Assembly (NCBI GenBank): GCA_035490315.1
Contig: DATHET010000348.1
Span: 1 to 39,478, forward strand
Direction: 5' to 3'
DNA: 39,478 bases
Origin: JADJQU01 sp035490315
GTDB taxonomy: Bacteria > Planctomycetota > UBA1135 > GCA-002686595
Below are positions 31,968 through 39,478 of this stretch, piece by piece (the stretch's first letter is position 1; each line of letters starts with the position of its first letter). The notes beneath the pieces are model-generated. The model was not told the origin of the DNA, searched no databases, and was given only the letters and a program-made list of their open reading frames with translations. A program made the translations under genes and the position numbers.

Positions 31968-33593
31968 TCAGATACCGGCGCCGAAGCCGCCGTCCTCGGG
32001 TTCTTTTTCCCGGGGTGCAGGCGGCGGAGGCGGCGGCGGCGGTGCTGCCTGACGAGGCGGCGGCGGAGCGGGGCGGCGCTGGGCCGCGGGCTCCTCGTAA
32101 ATGCCCAGGCCGAATCCCGGGGAGGGCTCGCCGGCGGCCTGAGCCGGCCGGGGCTCCCGAGCGCGCTCGGGGGCCGACGGCGGCGGAGCTTGGCGAGCCG
32201 GCGCGTTGCGGTCGGGAGCATTGCGATCGGGCCGCTCGCCGCGGTCGAAGCCGCGCGGTTCTCCGCGACCACCGCGGCTGTCGCCGCGGCCGCCCTGGCC
32301 GCCCTGGTCGCCCTGGTCGCCCTGGCCGCCCTGGCCGCCCTGGCCGCCCTGGTCGCCCCGATCGAACGGTCGCTGCGGACGCTCCGCGGGCCGCTCGCCT
32401 CGGTCCGGACCGCGGCCACCGCGATCGGGCTGGCGCTCGCCGCCTTCGGGCGGGCGTTCACCCCGGGCGGGACGATCGAAGTCGCGCCGCTCGGGAGCAG
32501 GCTCGCGGCGCGAATCGCGGGGCGCGCGCTCGCCCTGGAATTCCGAACTGGGCTGCGCGCCCGCGTTTTCGTAGCGGGGACGCTCGGCCGGGCGATCGTT
32601 CGCGAAGGATCGCTGGTCGCTTTCCTCGCGTGCGTTCGGCGCTCCCGCCGGCTCACCCTCCCAGGAGCGAGGGCCAGCCTGGGGCGGACGCGACGGGGAA
32701 TTCTGCATCGGTCGCGACTCGTCGCGCCGTCCGCGATCTCCGCCGTGGCGGGAGCCGCCGCGCTGCGGGCGATCGCCGCGGAAATCACCGCGAGCTTCGC
32801 CGCGCGGGGCTCCACCCGGCGCGCCTGCCGGCTGGGGACCGCGCTCGCGCTGGACCTGGAGGCCATCCTGGCCGGCGTCTCCGAAGCCTTCCTCCTCGAA
32901 GCTTTCCGCGGACCTGGGCTCCTGGCGGGGCGCAGCCATCTCGCGCTCGCCCATCGGGGCACGCTGGTGTCCGCCGCGGTGACGATCGCCGGAGTGCTCG
33001 CGTCGGCCCCCGGGGCCGCGGGTCTCGGGCTCGACTCCGTCGTGGCAGGTCTCGCTGATCTCAAGGAATTCGATCGGGATCTGTTCCGCGAGGAACAGCG
33101 CCTTGCGGTCGTAGAAATTGATGCCCTCTTCCCAGGCGTCGAGCGCGTAAACGGTGATCACCACGTAATCGCGGCCGGTGCGTCTGCCGCCCTCTTTCGC
33201 GTCATCCGGTGTCAGGGCCAGGTGCAGGAAGCGGCGGCGCCCGCCGCGCAGGCCGTAGCGCATGGCGCGATCCGCGTCGCGCGCGGAGATGCCAACGTGC
33301 AGCACTTCAGGCGGGCGCGAAGGCTCGCCCGGCTCGACGTCGATCGAGTGTCCGTACAAAGCGCGAACGCGCGTGCCGACCATCTCGTAGCGCGGGCGGT
33401 CGCCGGAGTGGATCGCGTCCTGGAGGTCGGCCATGGTCACCGGCTCGCCGAGGCGCTCGTTGAGCGCCTGGACGATGCGCTCTGCATCGCCGTAGCCCAG
33501 GGCATCGAGTTCGAGATCGAACTCCTCCGGCTGGTGGCGCAACATGTACGCGAGAGAGCGGGTGATGCGTTCGATCAGGGCGGGATAGGTCAT
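31968..33593 (-). CDS. RNA 2'-phosphotransferase (Tpt1/KptA) with long disordered tail
   Basis: Residues 1-183 of 541 match Tpt1/KptA: SLAYMLRH (R19, H20), RALYGHS (R77), LHVGIS and GGRRRFLHL (R119-R121), giving the Arg-His-Arg-Arg set of the NAD+-dependent enzyme. Tpt1 removes an internal 2'-phosphate from RNA; its bacterial substrate is unknown. Normal bacterial KptA is about 180 residues. Here ~350 more follow, rich in Arg, Gly, Asp, Gln, Pro and Glu, with RGG/GRG-like clusters, GGQ/GDQ repeats (DNA 32291-32353) and proline runs. The same frame is open throughout without a stop, and the reading is unlike a frameshift. ATG 33593 starts the domain; a GTG at 33635 would add 14 residues. I give no symbol because of the unusual tail. 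Confidence 0.82.
   Translation of the reverse strand: MTYPALIERITRSLAYMLRHQPEEFDLELDALGYGDAERIVQALNERLGEPVTMADLQDAIHSGDRPRYEMVGTRVRALYGHSIDVEPGEPSRPPEVLHVGISARDADRAMRYGLRGGRRRFLHLALTPDDAKEGGRRTGRDYVVITVYALDAWEEGINFYDRKALFLAEQIPIEFLEISETCHDGVEPETRGPGGRREHSGDRHRGGHQRAPMGEREMAAPRQEPRSAESFEEEGFGDAGQDGLQVQRERGPQPAGAPGGAPRGEARGDFRGDRPQRGGSRHGGDRGRRDESRPMQNSPSRPPQAGPRSWEGEPAGAPNAREESDQRSFANDRPAERPRYENAGAQPSSEFQGERAPRDSRREPAPERRDFDRPARGERPPEGGERQPDRGGRGPDRGERPAERPQRPFDRGDQGGQGGQGGQGDQGDQGGQGGRGDSRGGRGEPRGFDRGERPDRNAPDRNAPARQAPPPSAPERAREPRPAQAAGEPSPGFGLGIYEEPAAQRRPAPPPPRQAAPPPPPPPPAPREKEPEDGGFGAGI
32291..32353. repeat. Seven 9-bp tandem units CGCCCTGG(C/T)
   Basis: Seven consecutive units, CGCCCTGGC or CGCCCTGGT, encode GGQ/GDQ tripeptides in the tail of the KptA-like protein on the minus strand. 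Variation between units is limited to the last base. Such repeats expand and contract easily, so copy number may vary between strains. Confidence 0.85.
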
Positions 33594-34129
33594 GCGGCTC
33601 TGGTGGAAGGAGCAATCGGTGTGCGATGGGCGCACCTCGCGATCCCGAATCGGACCGGCTTCGGCGCCCTCGCCACAGGGGAGGGTGCGCCTTGGACTGC
33701 CAATCCTCGGATCGCGGAAGTGCGCCTCGCGATCAGGGACCGATGGGTCTCCCGTGCTCGCGAGGAGGCGGAGAGTCTACCAGTCCCCCACGGCGATGTG
33801 CACGGGTCGCGACCTCTCGAATCGGGGCTGATCGCGCGGACGGGGCTCCCACGGTCGCGTTCAGGACAGGTGAAATGAAGGCGGCGCCCATCGTGCTCGG
33901 GTTGACCAGCACGATGGGCGCCGCAAGAGGGGCGCGCCCGCAGCCCCCGCCGCGAGCGCGCGAATTGGCGGGTCCCACACCACCAACTCTGTTCTGATTT
34001 TGATCGATCGAGGCCCCGGTTCGATTGCAGCTCCCCGTGGGGAGAACCGACCCGCTCGATCCTGCCTGGGGGGGAGCCGGTTCCTGCCTGGTTCCGAACC
34101 CTCCAACTGCCGATCTTCGGTTTTCTAGT
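33594..34129. other. Poorly coding region with hairpins
   Basis: This 536-base region has no credible gene on either strand: open frames here have arbitrary composition and no start signals. It holds a 17-bp hairpin (33881-33924) and a second imperfect hairpin. In the latter, CGGTTC at 34018-34023 pairs with GAACCG at 34044-34049, and CTCCCC at 34031-34036 pairs with GGGGAG at 34039-34044. A short stem at about 34108-34119 is followed by TTTTCT on the plus strand. GCGATC-type phrases recur at 33638 and 33727, suggesting decayed repeats. Confidence 0.5.
33881..33924. terminator. 17-bp perfect hairpin
   Basis: GCGGCGCCCATCGTGCT (33881-33897) pairs exactly with 33908-33924 around a 10-base loop. 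Read on the minus strand it is followed by CTTCATTTC, weakly T-rich, so it could terminate transcription from the small gene at 34130-34450 before the KptA-like gene. An inverted-repeat element is an alternative. Confidence 0.5.
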
Positions 34130-34450
34130 TCAGTGACTCTTGGGTTTCCAGTGGCGCGCCAGCCGAACGATCCAGGAGACACGATCCGCATCCGTTTCGG
34201 CCTGGTCCCGGCGCGGCCCGGCGACGCTGCGCACGGAACGACGCGAGGCCGCGGTTTCCTCCACCGGCACGAATCCAAGGGGTGTCAATCCCTTCAGGAA
34301 ACGCTCGGATCCCCGGACGTTCACGGTCAAGTCGTCGCCGGACTCCTCGTCGTGCCAAGCCAGCGTCAAGGAGCGCAGCTTGCGCTGAGCTTGGGGCAGG
34401 GCGGTCGTTTCCGTCGCGTTTGCTTGCATGATCGTTTGTCGGGTTCGCAT
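34130..34450 (-). CDS. Small hypothetical protein
   Basis: The 106-residue protein is not recognised. It has a short polar N-terminus (MRTRQTIMQANATETTALPQ), then SLTLAWHDEESGDDLTVNVRG, which looks like paired beta strands, and a basic C-terminus ending ARHWKPKSH. ATG 34450 has AGGGAAG about eight bases upstream, a good Shine-Dalgarno. Third-position GC is high but lower than in the neighbouring genes, so it may be recently acquired or weakly expressed. No signal peptide or membrane segment. It is flanked by poorly coding DNA on both sides, and no partner is evident. Confidence 0.5.
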   Translation of the reverse strand: MRTRQTIMQANATETTALPQAQRKLRSLTLAWHDEESGDDLTVNVRGSERFLKGLTPLGFVPVEETAASRRSVRSVAGPRRDQAETDADRVSWIVRLARHWKPKSH

Positions 34451-34845
34451 CGGGTCTTCCCTCGCTCGGTTTCGTGCCGCTCTTCGTCGAACTCCCTCCA
34501 GAATTCTTCCGTGAGTTCGTGAAGCTCTCGCGCGACCCGGATCTGGAACGCATGAGAGGCGCGCGAGTTGGCACAGATCGACCAGATCACAGCGCGACCT
34601 TCGAAAGAGTTGCGAAAGAGTCCAAGAATCGCAGCTCAGAAGCCGCCATCCGGGATGCAACTCGGATCGATGGCGGCCGCGATCGCTTGCTTCAACTCCG
34701 TGTTTCCACGCAGCAAGCATCGATCTCGGCTGCGCAAGTCGGAGCAGGTGCGAGCCGATGTGGCCCAACGGGTCGGTTCTGCACACGACACGCGTCGCGC
34801 AAAACTCGACCCTCCGCGTCGGTGCCTAGCTCAGCGGGCTAGCGC
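34451..34845. other. 395 bases with no confident gene
   Basis: Between the phosphodiesterase gene and the small hypothetical gene, both on the minus strand. GC content is lower than in the rest of the window. A minus-strand frame from GTG 34590 encodes ARELHELTEEFWREFDEERHE but loses coding character where it enters the next gene, so it may be a remnant. No tRNA, promoter pair or terminator could be supported. Confidence 0.4.
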
Positions 34846-37281
34846 TCAGCGGGCAAGCTCGATCGCCGGCATGTCGTATTCGGCGGGCGCCGCGACTCCG
34901 AGCAGCTTCAATACCGTCGGTGCGATTTGCAGCAAATTGATGCCGTCGGGCTGGCCCGCGAGCTTGCGGTTCGAGAAAAAGATTCCCTGGACCAGCGAGG
35001 GATCGACGGTGACGTGGTCTCCCGACCAGTTCTTGTCGTTGGCGATGATCGTCGGCAGACGTTTCATGCCCCCATTGCCGTCATTATCTCCCGACATGCC
35101 GCCCTGGGTGGTCAGCCAGGAGACGCGGTAGCCGGCGTTGAAGCACAGCAGCATGTCCGCCTCGCGGTCGAGGTGCGCGCCCTTGTGCAGATCCGCCATG
35201 ACGTAAGCGCCACGTCCGACCAGCTCACCCGTGTCCACATCCTTGTAGTCGAGGAAGTCCTTCGCGATCGCGTCGAGGACCGCGCGTGCTTCCTCCGGCG
35301 GAACGATGCCCTGGCCTTCGCGGGCCCGCTGGTTCACGTAGACCATGCCCAGGCCCATGGCGTAGGCCCGCGTCTTCGACCAGTCGATGTAACGGTTGAG
35401 GTCGTCGGCCGGGTCGCCCGGATTGTTCGGATCGTCCCGCACGATGGTCTGCTGGAGCACCGCGTAGCCCTTCTCGATCAGCCAGTTGTTGAGGTGCACC
35501 TGGCGGCGGAAGCTCTGGAAGCCGTGGTCGGAGCAGACGATCAACGTGTCCTCGGGCTTCAAATGCTTTTTGACGACCTCGCCGACCAGCACGTCCATGC
35601 TGCGGTAGCTCGCGGGGATCGCATCCGAGAGCGGGATCGTCTTGCCGCCGAAGCTCATCGTCTGCGCGGCCTTCTCGGCCGAGTACATCGGGTGCTTCGG
35701 GTCGTAGTACTGGTACATCATGTGCTGCACGCGGTCCGGCGTGGACTCGCAGCTCATCAGCACGCGCCAGTCGTTCTTCTCCAGCGCATCGAGGGTCATT
35801 TTCTTGCGCCATTCCAGCGTGAACTCGATGTCCTGCATGAAGCTGACCGAGTCGATCACGCCGTCCTTGAGCGGCAGGTTCATGCAAGCCCAGCCCACGG
35901 TCTCGAAGGGTCCGCTGGCCGCTTCCAGTTGCTGGGCGAAGTCCTGCGGCTGCGAGATCGGCTGCCAGAACGGAGGATGGGCCGGGTCGTACTGCAGCGC
36001 GTCGACGTAGAGCTCGAGGTTGCCCTCGTCGAGCCGCACCAGCTTGGCGCGCGCGAGCGCCCGGACCTTGAGCATCGGGTTGAGCTCGAAGCTCAGGTGG
36101 TACCAACCGGACCAGGCGCCGGCGCCGAGCTCCTGGGTCTCGGTTCCGATCGTGACCGCCGCCTTGGTCCCCTTGCGTTCGATCACCACCGGCAGGTTGA
36201 TGCGCTGACTCACGGCTTCGTCCAGGCGAGCTTTCGCCTCCTGCAGCAGCTTGTTCAGCCGCGTGGATTCCTTGTAGCGGATGTTTTCGTTGTCGAGCTG
36301 GTGCTCGACGTCGCGCAGCTCGGCGCGGATGCGATCGATCTCCCAGAAATTCGTCGGGCCGGGAAGCAGGGAATCGACACGACCGCCGCGCTCGTCGATG
36401 CGGAAGACCACGCCGCCGGAGTTCGTGCCCTTGCCGCCGTCCGCGGCGCGCCGCAGGTAGTCTTCGCTCGTCGTGTAGAGGAAGAACGAGTTGACCAGGC
36501 CGCGCGCATCGGGCACGCCAAGTCCCGCGAGCACCTTCGCGTTGTCGACTGGCTCGCGGTCGAAAGACTGGGCGGCGTCGAGCACGACGCACTTCACGCC
36601 CGCGGCGGCGGCGGTCTCCCAGAAGGGCACGGACTCCAGCGGGTTCTTCCAGACCGGAATGGCGCTGGGAAGGTAGGAGCGCAGCGCGCGACCGCCGACG
36701 AAGCTGCCCAGGCCCATGATCAAGGCCAGCGCGATCGCCAGCGCGGCACGCATGCGCAGCAACAGGAAGACCCCGAGGAACAGCACCAGGGTCGCCGCGC
36801 CGAGCGCCGCTCCCAGCGCGTTCGGACTCCAGGTCGGGATCGGCGCGCCGTGCATCGATTCCACGGGCACCTGCTTGGGGCCCACGAGGTGCCCGAAGTC
36901 GGCGATCGGAGTCTGGTTCAGCGCTTTCGTGGGCGAGGTCTGGAACTGCCTGCGGATGAAGCCTGGGACTCCGGTCTTGGCTGGATTCTGCCCGCAGTTG
37001 AGCGCCGCCCAGCTCACCGGGGATTCCGCGGGGTTGGTCGTGTCCAAGGGAGAGAAGGAGCCTTGCTCGCGCAGCGCCGCGAGGTTGGGCAGCTCGCCCC
37101 GATCCATGAGCAGGGCGGTGGTGCGCGCATCGGCGCCGTCGAAGCCCAGGACGATCACGCGGCCGCCCGCTTTCGATCCGGTTTGCGGCGCGAGGCTGGC
37201 CCAGGCGGCCGATCCGAGGAGGAGAACGGCGAGCAACGAGCTAGCTGTACGCGCGAAAGGTCGGGGACTAGTTTCGGTCAT
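34846..37281 (-). CDS. Membrane-anchored phosphodiesterase/alkaline-phosphatase-fold protein
   Basis: The 811-residue protein has a signal or anchor (about 13-31) and then the type I phosphodiesterase/nucleotide pyrophosphatase pattern: VIVLGFDGAD (metal ligand D48), PNLAALREQG, and a nucleophile region ESPVSWAALNCGQNPAKTGVPGF where S90 or a neighbour replaces the usual Thr. Later come LMSCESTPDRVQHMMYQYYD, IVCSDHGFQSF and GDNDGNGGMKRLPTI. An insertion with two transmembrane helices (about 155-175 and 178-198) splits the first motif block from the rest, followed by a ~220-residue extra domain. Substrates of this family range from nucleotides to phospholipid head groups; none can be inferred. 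The start is ATG 37281. It is divergent from the gene at 37505. Confidence 0.78.
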   Translation of the reverse strand: MTETSPRPFARTASSLLAVLLLGSAAWASLAPQTGSKAGGRVIVLGFDGADARTTALLMDRGELPNLAALREQGSFSPLDTTNPAESPVSWAALNCGQNPAKTGVPGFIRRQFQTSPTKALNQTPIADFGHLVGPKQVPVESMHGAPIPTWSPNALGAALGAATLVLFLGVFLLLRMRAALAIALALIMGLGSFVGGRALRSYLPSAIPVWKNPLESVPFWETAAAAGVKCVVLDAAQSFDREPVDNAKVLAGLGVPDARGLVNSFFLYTTSEDYLRRAADGGKGTNSGGVVFRIDERGGRVDSLLPGPTNFWEIDRIRAELRDVEHQLDNENIRYKESTRLNKLLQEAKARLDEAVSQRINLPVVIERKGTKAAVTIGTETQELGAGAWSGWYHLSFELNPMLKVRALARAKLVRLDEGNLELYVDALQYDPAHPPFWQPISQPQDFAQQLEAASGPFETVGWACMNLPLKDGVIDSVSFMQDIEFTLEWRKKMTLDALEKNDWRVLMSCESTPDRVQHMMYQYYDPKHPMYSAEKAAQTMSFGGKTIPLSDAIPASYRSMDVLVGEVVKKHLKPEDTLIVCSDHGFQSFRRQVHLNNWLIEKGYAVLQQTIVRDDPNNPGDPADDLNRYIDWSKTRAYAMGLGMVYVNQRAREGQGIVPPEEARAVLDAIAKDFLDYKDVDTGELVGRGAYVMADLHKGAHLDREADMLLCFNAGYRVSWLTTQGGMSGDNDGNGGMKRLPTIIANDKNWSGDHVTVDPSLVQGIFFSNRKLAGQPDGINLLQIAPTVLKLLGVAAPAEYDMPAIELAR

Positions 37282-37504
37282 GGGCTCTGCTGGTCGTCGA
37301 AGTGCTGGTCGGATAGGATCCCGCGGTGCTCGCCGGGTGGGCTTTGGACTGCGCCACGAGGGCGCTTGGCGGCGTCACCAGGAGTCAGCGGGCGCACGGT
37401 GCCGGGGCATCGAGCCGTGCTGGGCCGGTCTTATCGAGCTGCGTCGAGCGAGTCCTAAATGATTGTCTCTGCCAGAGTTGGGTACTCGCTTGGAGTCTAG
37501 ACGA

Positions 37505-38614
37505 GTGCCCGGCGCCAAGTCCATCGCGCAGATCGCCCCGAGCGTGAAGCCCGCGCCGAAACGCGGCGGGTCCGCGCTCGCCCTGCTCTTGATCCTGGCC
37601 CTCGCCGCCGCGCTCGCCCTGGTCTGGTGGCGCGCGGCCCGCGCCGGCGCGGTCCCCCAGGATGTCGACGCCTCGTCGAGCGACGCGGCATCGAACGAAG
37701 GCTCTCGTCCCCCGGCTCCTCTGGACCCCGACCCGATGGGAGTCCGCAGTCCGCTGGAAGTCGGTCGCTCGGAGCGTATCCCGCGCACGGCCGCGCAACC
37801 CTTCGACCCGGCGCGCCTCGAGGGGAAGGGACACATCCGCGGTTTCGTGCAGGCTCCGCCGGGCATCGAGTTCCCGCAGGAGTGGACCCTGTACGTGCTT
37901 CCGTCGAGCTCCCTGATCGGCAAGGACAAGGCCGAGACGCGCAAGCTCGAGTTCCACGCCGGCGAGCAGGAGTTCGATCTCGAGGACCTGGCGCTGGGTG
38001 GGTACATGCTGCGCGCCGTCACCTTCGGACTCTCGAGCGACGAGCAGCACATGCTGCTCGCCAAGCCGGGCGAGACCGAACTCTACGTGATCCTGCAGCT
38101 CGGCGTGACCTCGTTCATCGAGGGCTCCGTGCGCTACGACGATTCGACGCCGGCGGTCGGATTGACGCTGGCGCTCGAGCCGCGTGCCGGGGGCGCGCGG
38201 GTGATCGCGAACTCGGATCCGATCGGGCACTTCCTTTTCACGGACGTGAAGTCCGGCGCCTACACGTTGCACTTCGGCAAGCCCGAGAGCCCGGTCCGCG
38301 AGCCGATCGCGGTCAACATGGGAACTTCGCCCGAGCATCTGCCGGACGCGATTGTGCCGAAGCTGGGCGAGCTGTACGTGCGCGCCTTCTACGACGCCGC
38401 CACGCCGGCCAAGGGCGTCAAGCTCGACGGCTACGGCGAGCATGGCGGTCGCATCGAGGGCGAAACCGACGAGAACGGTGAATACCGCGCGACCTTCCTG
38501 CCCCCGGGAACCTTCACGGTGAACGCTCTGTTCCCCGACGGCACGCGAGCGCGAGGCAAGAAGATCGTCCAAGTCGGCGAGCTCGATCTGCTCGAGCTGG
38601 TTCACGGCAAGTGA
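37505..38614 (+). CDS. Single-pass membrane protein with beta-sandwich-like repeats
   Basis: The 369-residue protein has a basic N-terminus, one transmembrane helix (about 23-44), a Ser/Pro/Asp linker, and an extracytoplasmic part. The latter has carboxypeptidase-regulatory-like beta-sandwich signs: GSVRYDDSTPAVGLTLALEPRAGG, then HFLFTDVKSGAYTLHFG, then GETDENGEYRATFLPPGTFTVNALFPDG. Its function is unknown; such domains often bind carbohydrate or protein. I chose GTG 37505 because GGAG lies nine bases upstream. TTG 37463 would add 14 residues without a ribosome binding site. Its stop overlaps the start of the MATE gene (GTGA), so the two are coupled. Confidence 0.65.
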   Translation: MPGAKSIAQIAPSVKPAPKRGGSALALLLILALAAALALVWWRAARAGAVPQDVDASSSDAASNEGSRPPAPLDPDPMGVRSPLEVGRSERIPRTAAQPFDPARLEGKGHIRGFVQAPPGIEFPQEWTLYVLPSSSLIGKDKAETRKLEFHAGEQEFDLEDLALGGYMLRAVTFGLSSDEQHMLLAKPGETELYVILQLGVTSFIEGSVRYDDSTPAVGLTLALEPRAGGARVIANSDPIGHFLFTDVKSGAYTLHFGKPESPVREPIAVNMGTSPEHLPDAIVPKLGELYVRAFYDAATPAKGVKLDGYGEHGGRIEGETDENGEYRATFLPPGTFTVNALFPDGTRARGKKIVQVGELDLLELVHGK

Positions 38615-39478
38615 TCGCACCCGAAGGCGCAGCGGCGCGCGCGGCGAAATCCAAGATCGGCGTGCGCAGCGTGGTGCGCCTGGCATGGCCAGCGGTGCTT
38701 TCCTATCTGCTCGCCAACGCCTACCGGATCAACGACCAGTACTGGATCCAGGGCCTGGGACCGGATGCCCAGGCGGCGGTCGGCGGCACGGTGTTCGTCG
38801 TGATCATGAACTTCAGCCTGGTGTTCCTCGCCGCCGGCGGGACCCTGGCGCTGGTGGCGCGCGCGACGGGCGCGGGAGACTCCAAGCGCCGAGACGGACT
38901 GATCGCGAGCGCCCTGGCCCTGGCGGGAGCGGTGTGGCTGATCCTCGCCTGCATCGGATTCTTCGCGACTTCGCACATCGTCGCCTTCCTCGGCCTGCGC
39001 GACGCGGCGGCGGTCTTCGCGACCGATTACCTGCGCACGCTCTACGTCTGCGCCCTGCCGCTGGTGATCGCGCCCGCGCTCGACCACGCGTTGATCGGGA
39101 TGGGCAACACGCTGGTGATGTCGATGATGGAGCTGTGCGCCGTCGCGATGCACTACTTCCTCGCGCCGATCCTGATCTACGGCGCAGAGGCAGGCCGTCT
39201 CAGCGACCATCCCGGCGCCCAGCTCGCCGGTCGCGTCGCGGGATTCCTCGGGATCGAGGGTCACGGCATCGCCGGAGCCGCGTGGAGCGCCGCCCTGTCG
39301 CGCGCCTTCAGTGTTTCGCTCGGCCTGTACGTGATGCGACGGCGGCACGGCGTGCGCCTTTTCGACGGATTCGCCCACGCGCGCCGTCTCGGCGGCCGGG
39401 CGCTCTTCGCGCTCGAGATCGCGCGCATCAGCCTGCCGATGTGCCTCTCGATCGCGACCTACGCCTCGGTCTACTGGG
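38611..39478 (+). CDS. MATE-family multidrug/cation antiporter, 3' truncated
   Basis: The frame is open from GTG 38611 to the window edge (289 residues visible). Multiple hydrophobic helices and the family-like segments VVRLAWPAVLSYLLANAYRINDQYWI, FLAAGGTLALVARATGAGD and YVCALPLVIAPALDHALIGMGNT match MATE transporters. These are twelve-helix antiporters that extrude cationic drugs or other substrates using Na+ or H+ gradients; about half is present. The start overlaps the upstream stop by four bases (GTGA). The cargo is unknown, and a MATE-like flippase role cannot be excluded. Confidence 0.82.
   Translation, partial: MIAPEGAAARAAKSKIGVRSVVRLAWPAVLSYLLANAYRINDQYWIQGLGPDAQAAVGGTVFVVIMNFSLVFLAAGGTLALVARATGAGDSKRRDGLIASALALAGAVWLILACIGFFATSHIVAFLGLRDAAAVFATDYLRTLYVCALPLVIAPALDHALIGMGNTLVMSMMELCAVAMHYFLAPILIYGAEAGRLSDHPGAQLAGRVAGFLGIEGHGIAGAAWSAALSRAFSVSLGLYVMRRRHGVRLFDGFAHARRLGGRALFALEIARISLPMCLSIATYASVYW

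Noticed and set aside
32291..32353. Short direct repeats considered as a CRISPR array
   Set aside because: Units are 9 bases with no spacers and keep the reading frame of the KptA tail, so this is a coding tandem repeat.
32190..33878. Plus-strand open frame of 562 codons opposite the KptA-like gene
   Set aside because: Ala/Leu/Arg-rich mirror of the Gly/Arg/Asp tail. The KptA motifs show the minus strand is coding.
34018..34049. Possible tRNA fragment around GGTTCGATTG
   Set aside because: T-arm-like letters only; no acceptor, D or anticodon stems can be folded around it.
34108..34126. Plus-strand stem followed by TTTTCT as an intrinsic terminator
   Set aside because: The stem is only about four base pairs and no plus-strand gene ends nearby.
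34366..34590. Minus-strand 74-codon frame
   Set aside because: The first half looks protein-like, but the frame continues into the start of the better-supported gene at 34130-34450 with poor codon use. Kept only as a possible remnant.
34927..37458. Plus-strand open frame of 843 codons opposite the phosphodiesterase
   Set aside because: Antisense shadow; the minus strand carries the phosphodiesterase motifs and a signal peptide.

Overview
The window is about 39.5 kb of very GC-rich, gene-dense chromosomal DNA from a diderm bacterium. Several features point towards Planctomycetota or a close relative: prenyltransferase/squalene-oxidase-type repeat proteins clustered with a DUF4175-like membrane protein and a ~1000-residue Ala/Glu coiled-coil protein, an unusual serine/threonine kinase with ATPase and TPR modules, and an HDOD protein. 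This is an inference without a search. A Kdo-kinase-like protein, a family 9 heptosyltransferase and an outer-membrane porin support a lipopolysaccharide-bearing outer membrane. I see no rRNA, tRNA, CRISPR array, insertion sequence or phage genes. The recognisable genes look like core chromosome, with accessory-looking patches around 8.2 kb and 33.6-34.8 kb.

Layout. 1-8219 (+): a prenyltransferase-like repeat protein cut by the left edge, a three-helix membrane protein with a long extracytoplasmic part, two secreted coiled-coil or low-complexity proteins, and a second prenyltransferase-like paralogue. 8220-8318: a 38-bp perfect inverted repeat between convergent genes. 8307-15261 (-): a tightly packed seven-gene run, in transcription order HEAT/TPR protein, RlmI-type 23S rRNA methyltransferase, ThiS, ThiG, CPBP membrane protease, gamma-carbonic anhydrase and LarE. 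15262-15606: a divergent control region. 15607-20188 (+): nusA-infB-rbfA. 20101-22803 (-): HDOD signalling protein and cysS. 22937-26602 (+): kinase-ATPase-TPR protein.

26636-29954 (+) is the most interesting block. A well-formed promoter has a 17-bp palindrome filling the whole spacer between -35 and -10, and probably yields a leaderless mRNA. It drives three overlapping genes: a porin, a secreted FMN-binding domain fused to an ApbE flavin transferase, and a four-helix membrane protein with paired histidines like a di-heme b cytochrome. Together they look like a regulated envelope electron-transfer unit.

29939-31940 holds divergent Kdo-kinase-like and heptosyltransferase genes. 31968-33593 (-) encodes a KptA/Tpt1 RNA 2'-phosphotransferase carrying a ~350-residue Arg/Gly/Asp/Gln/Pro-rich tail. 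33594-34845 is poorly coding, with hairpins and one small hypothetical gene. The right end holds a large membrane-anchored phosphodiesterase/alkaline-phosphatase-fold protein (-), a single-pass protein with a beta-sandwich-like exterior (+), and a MATE-family transporter cut by the right edge. Several junctions use 4-base GTGA stop/start overlaps, so translational coupling with GTG starts is common here.
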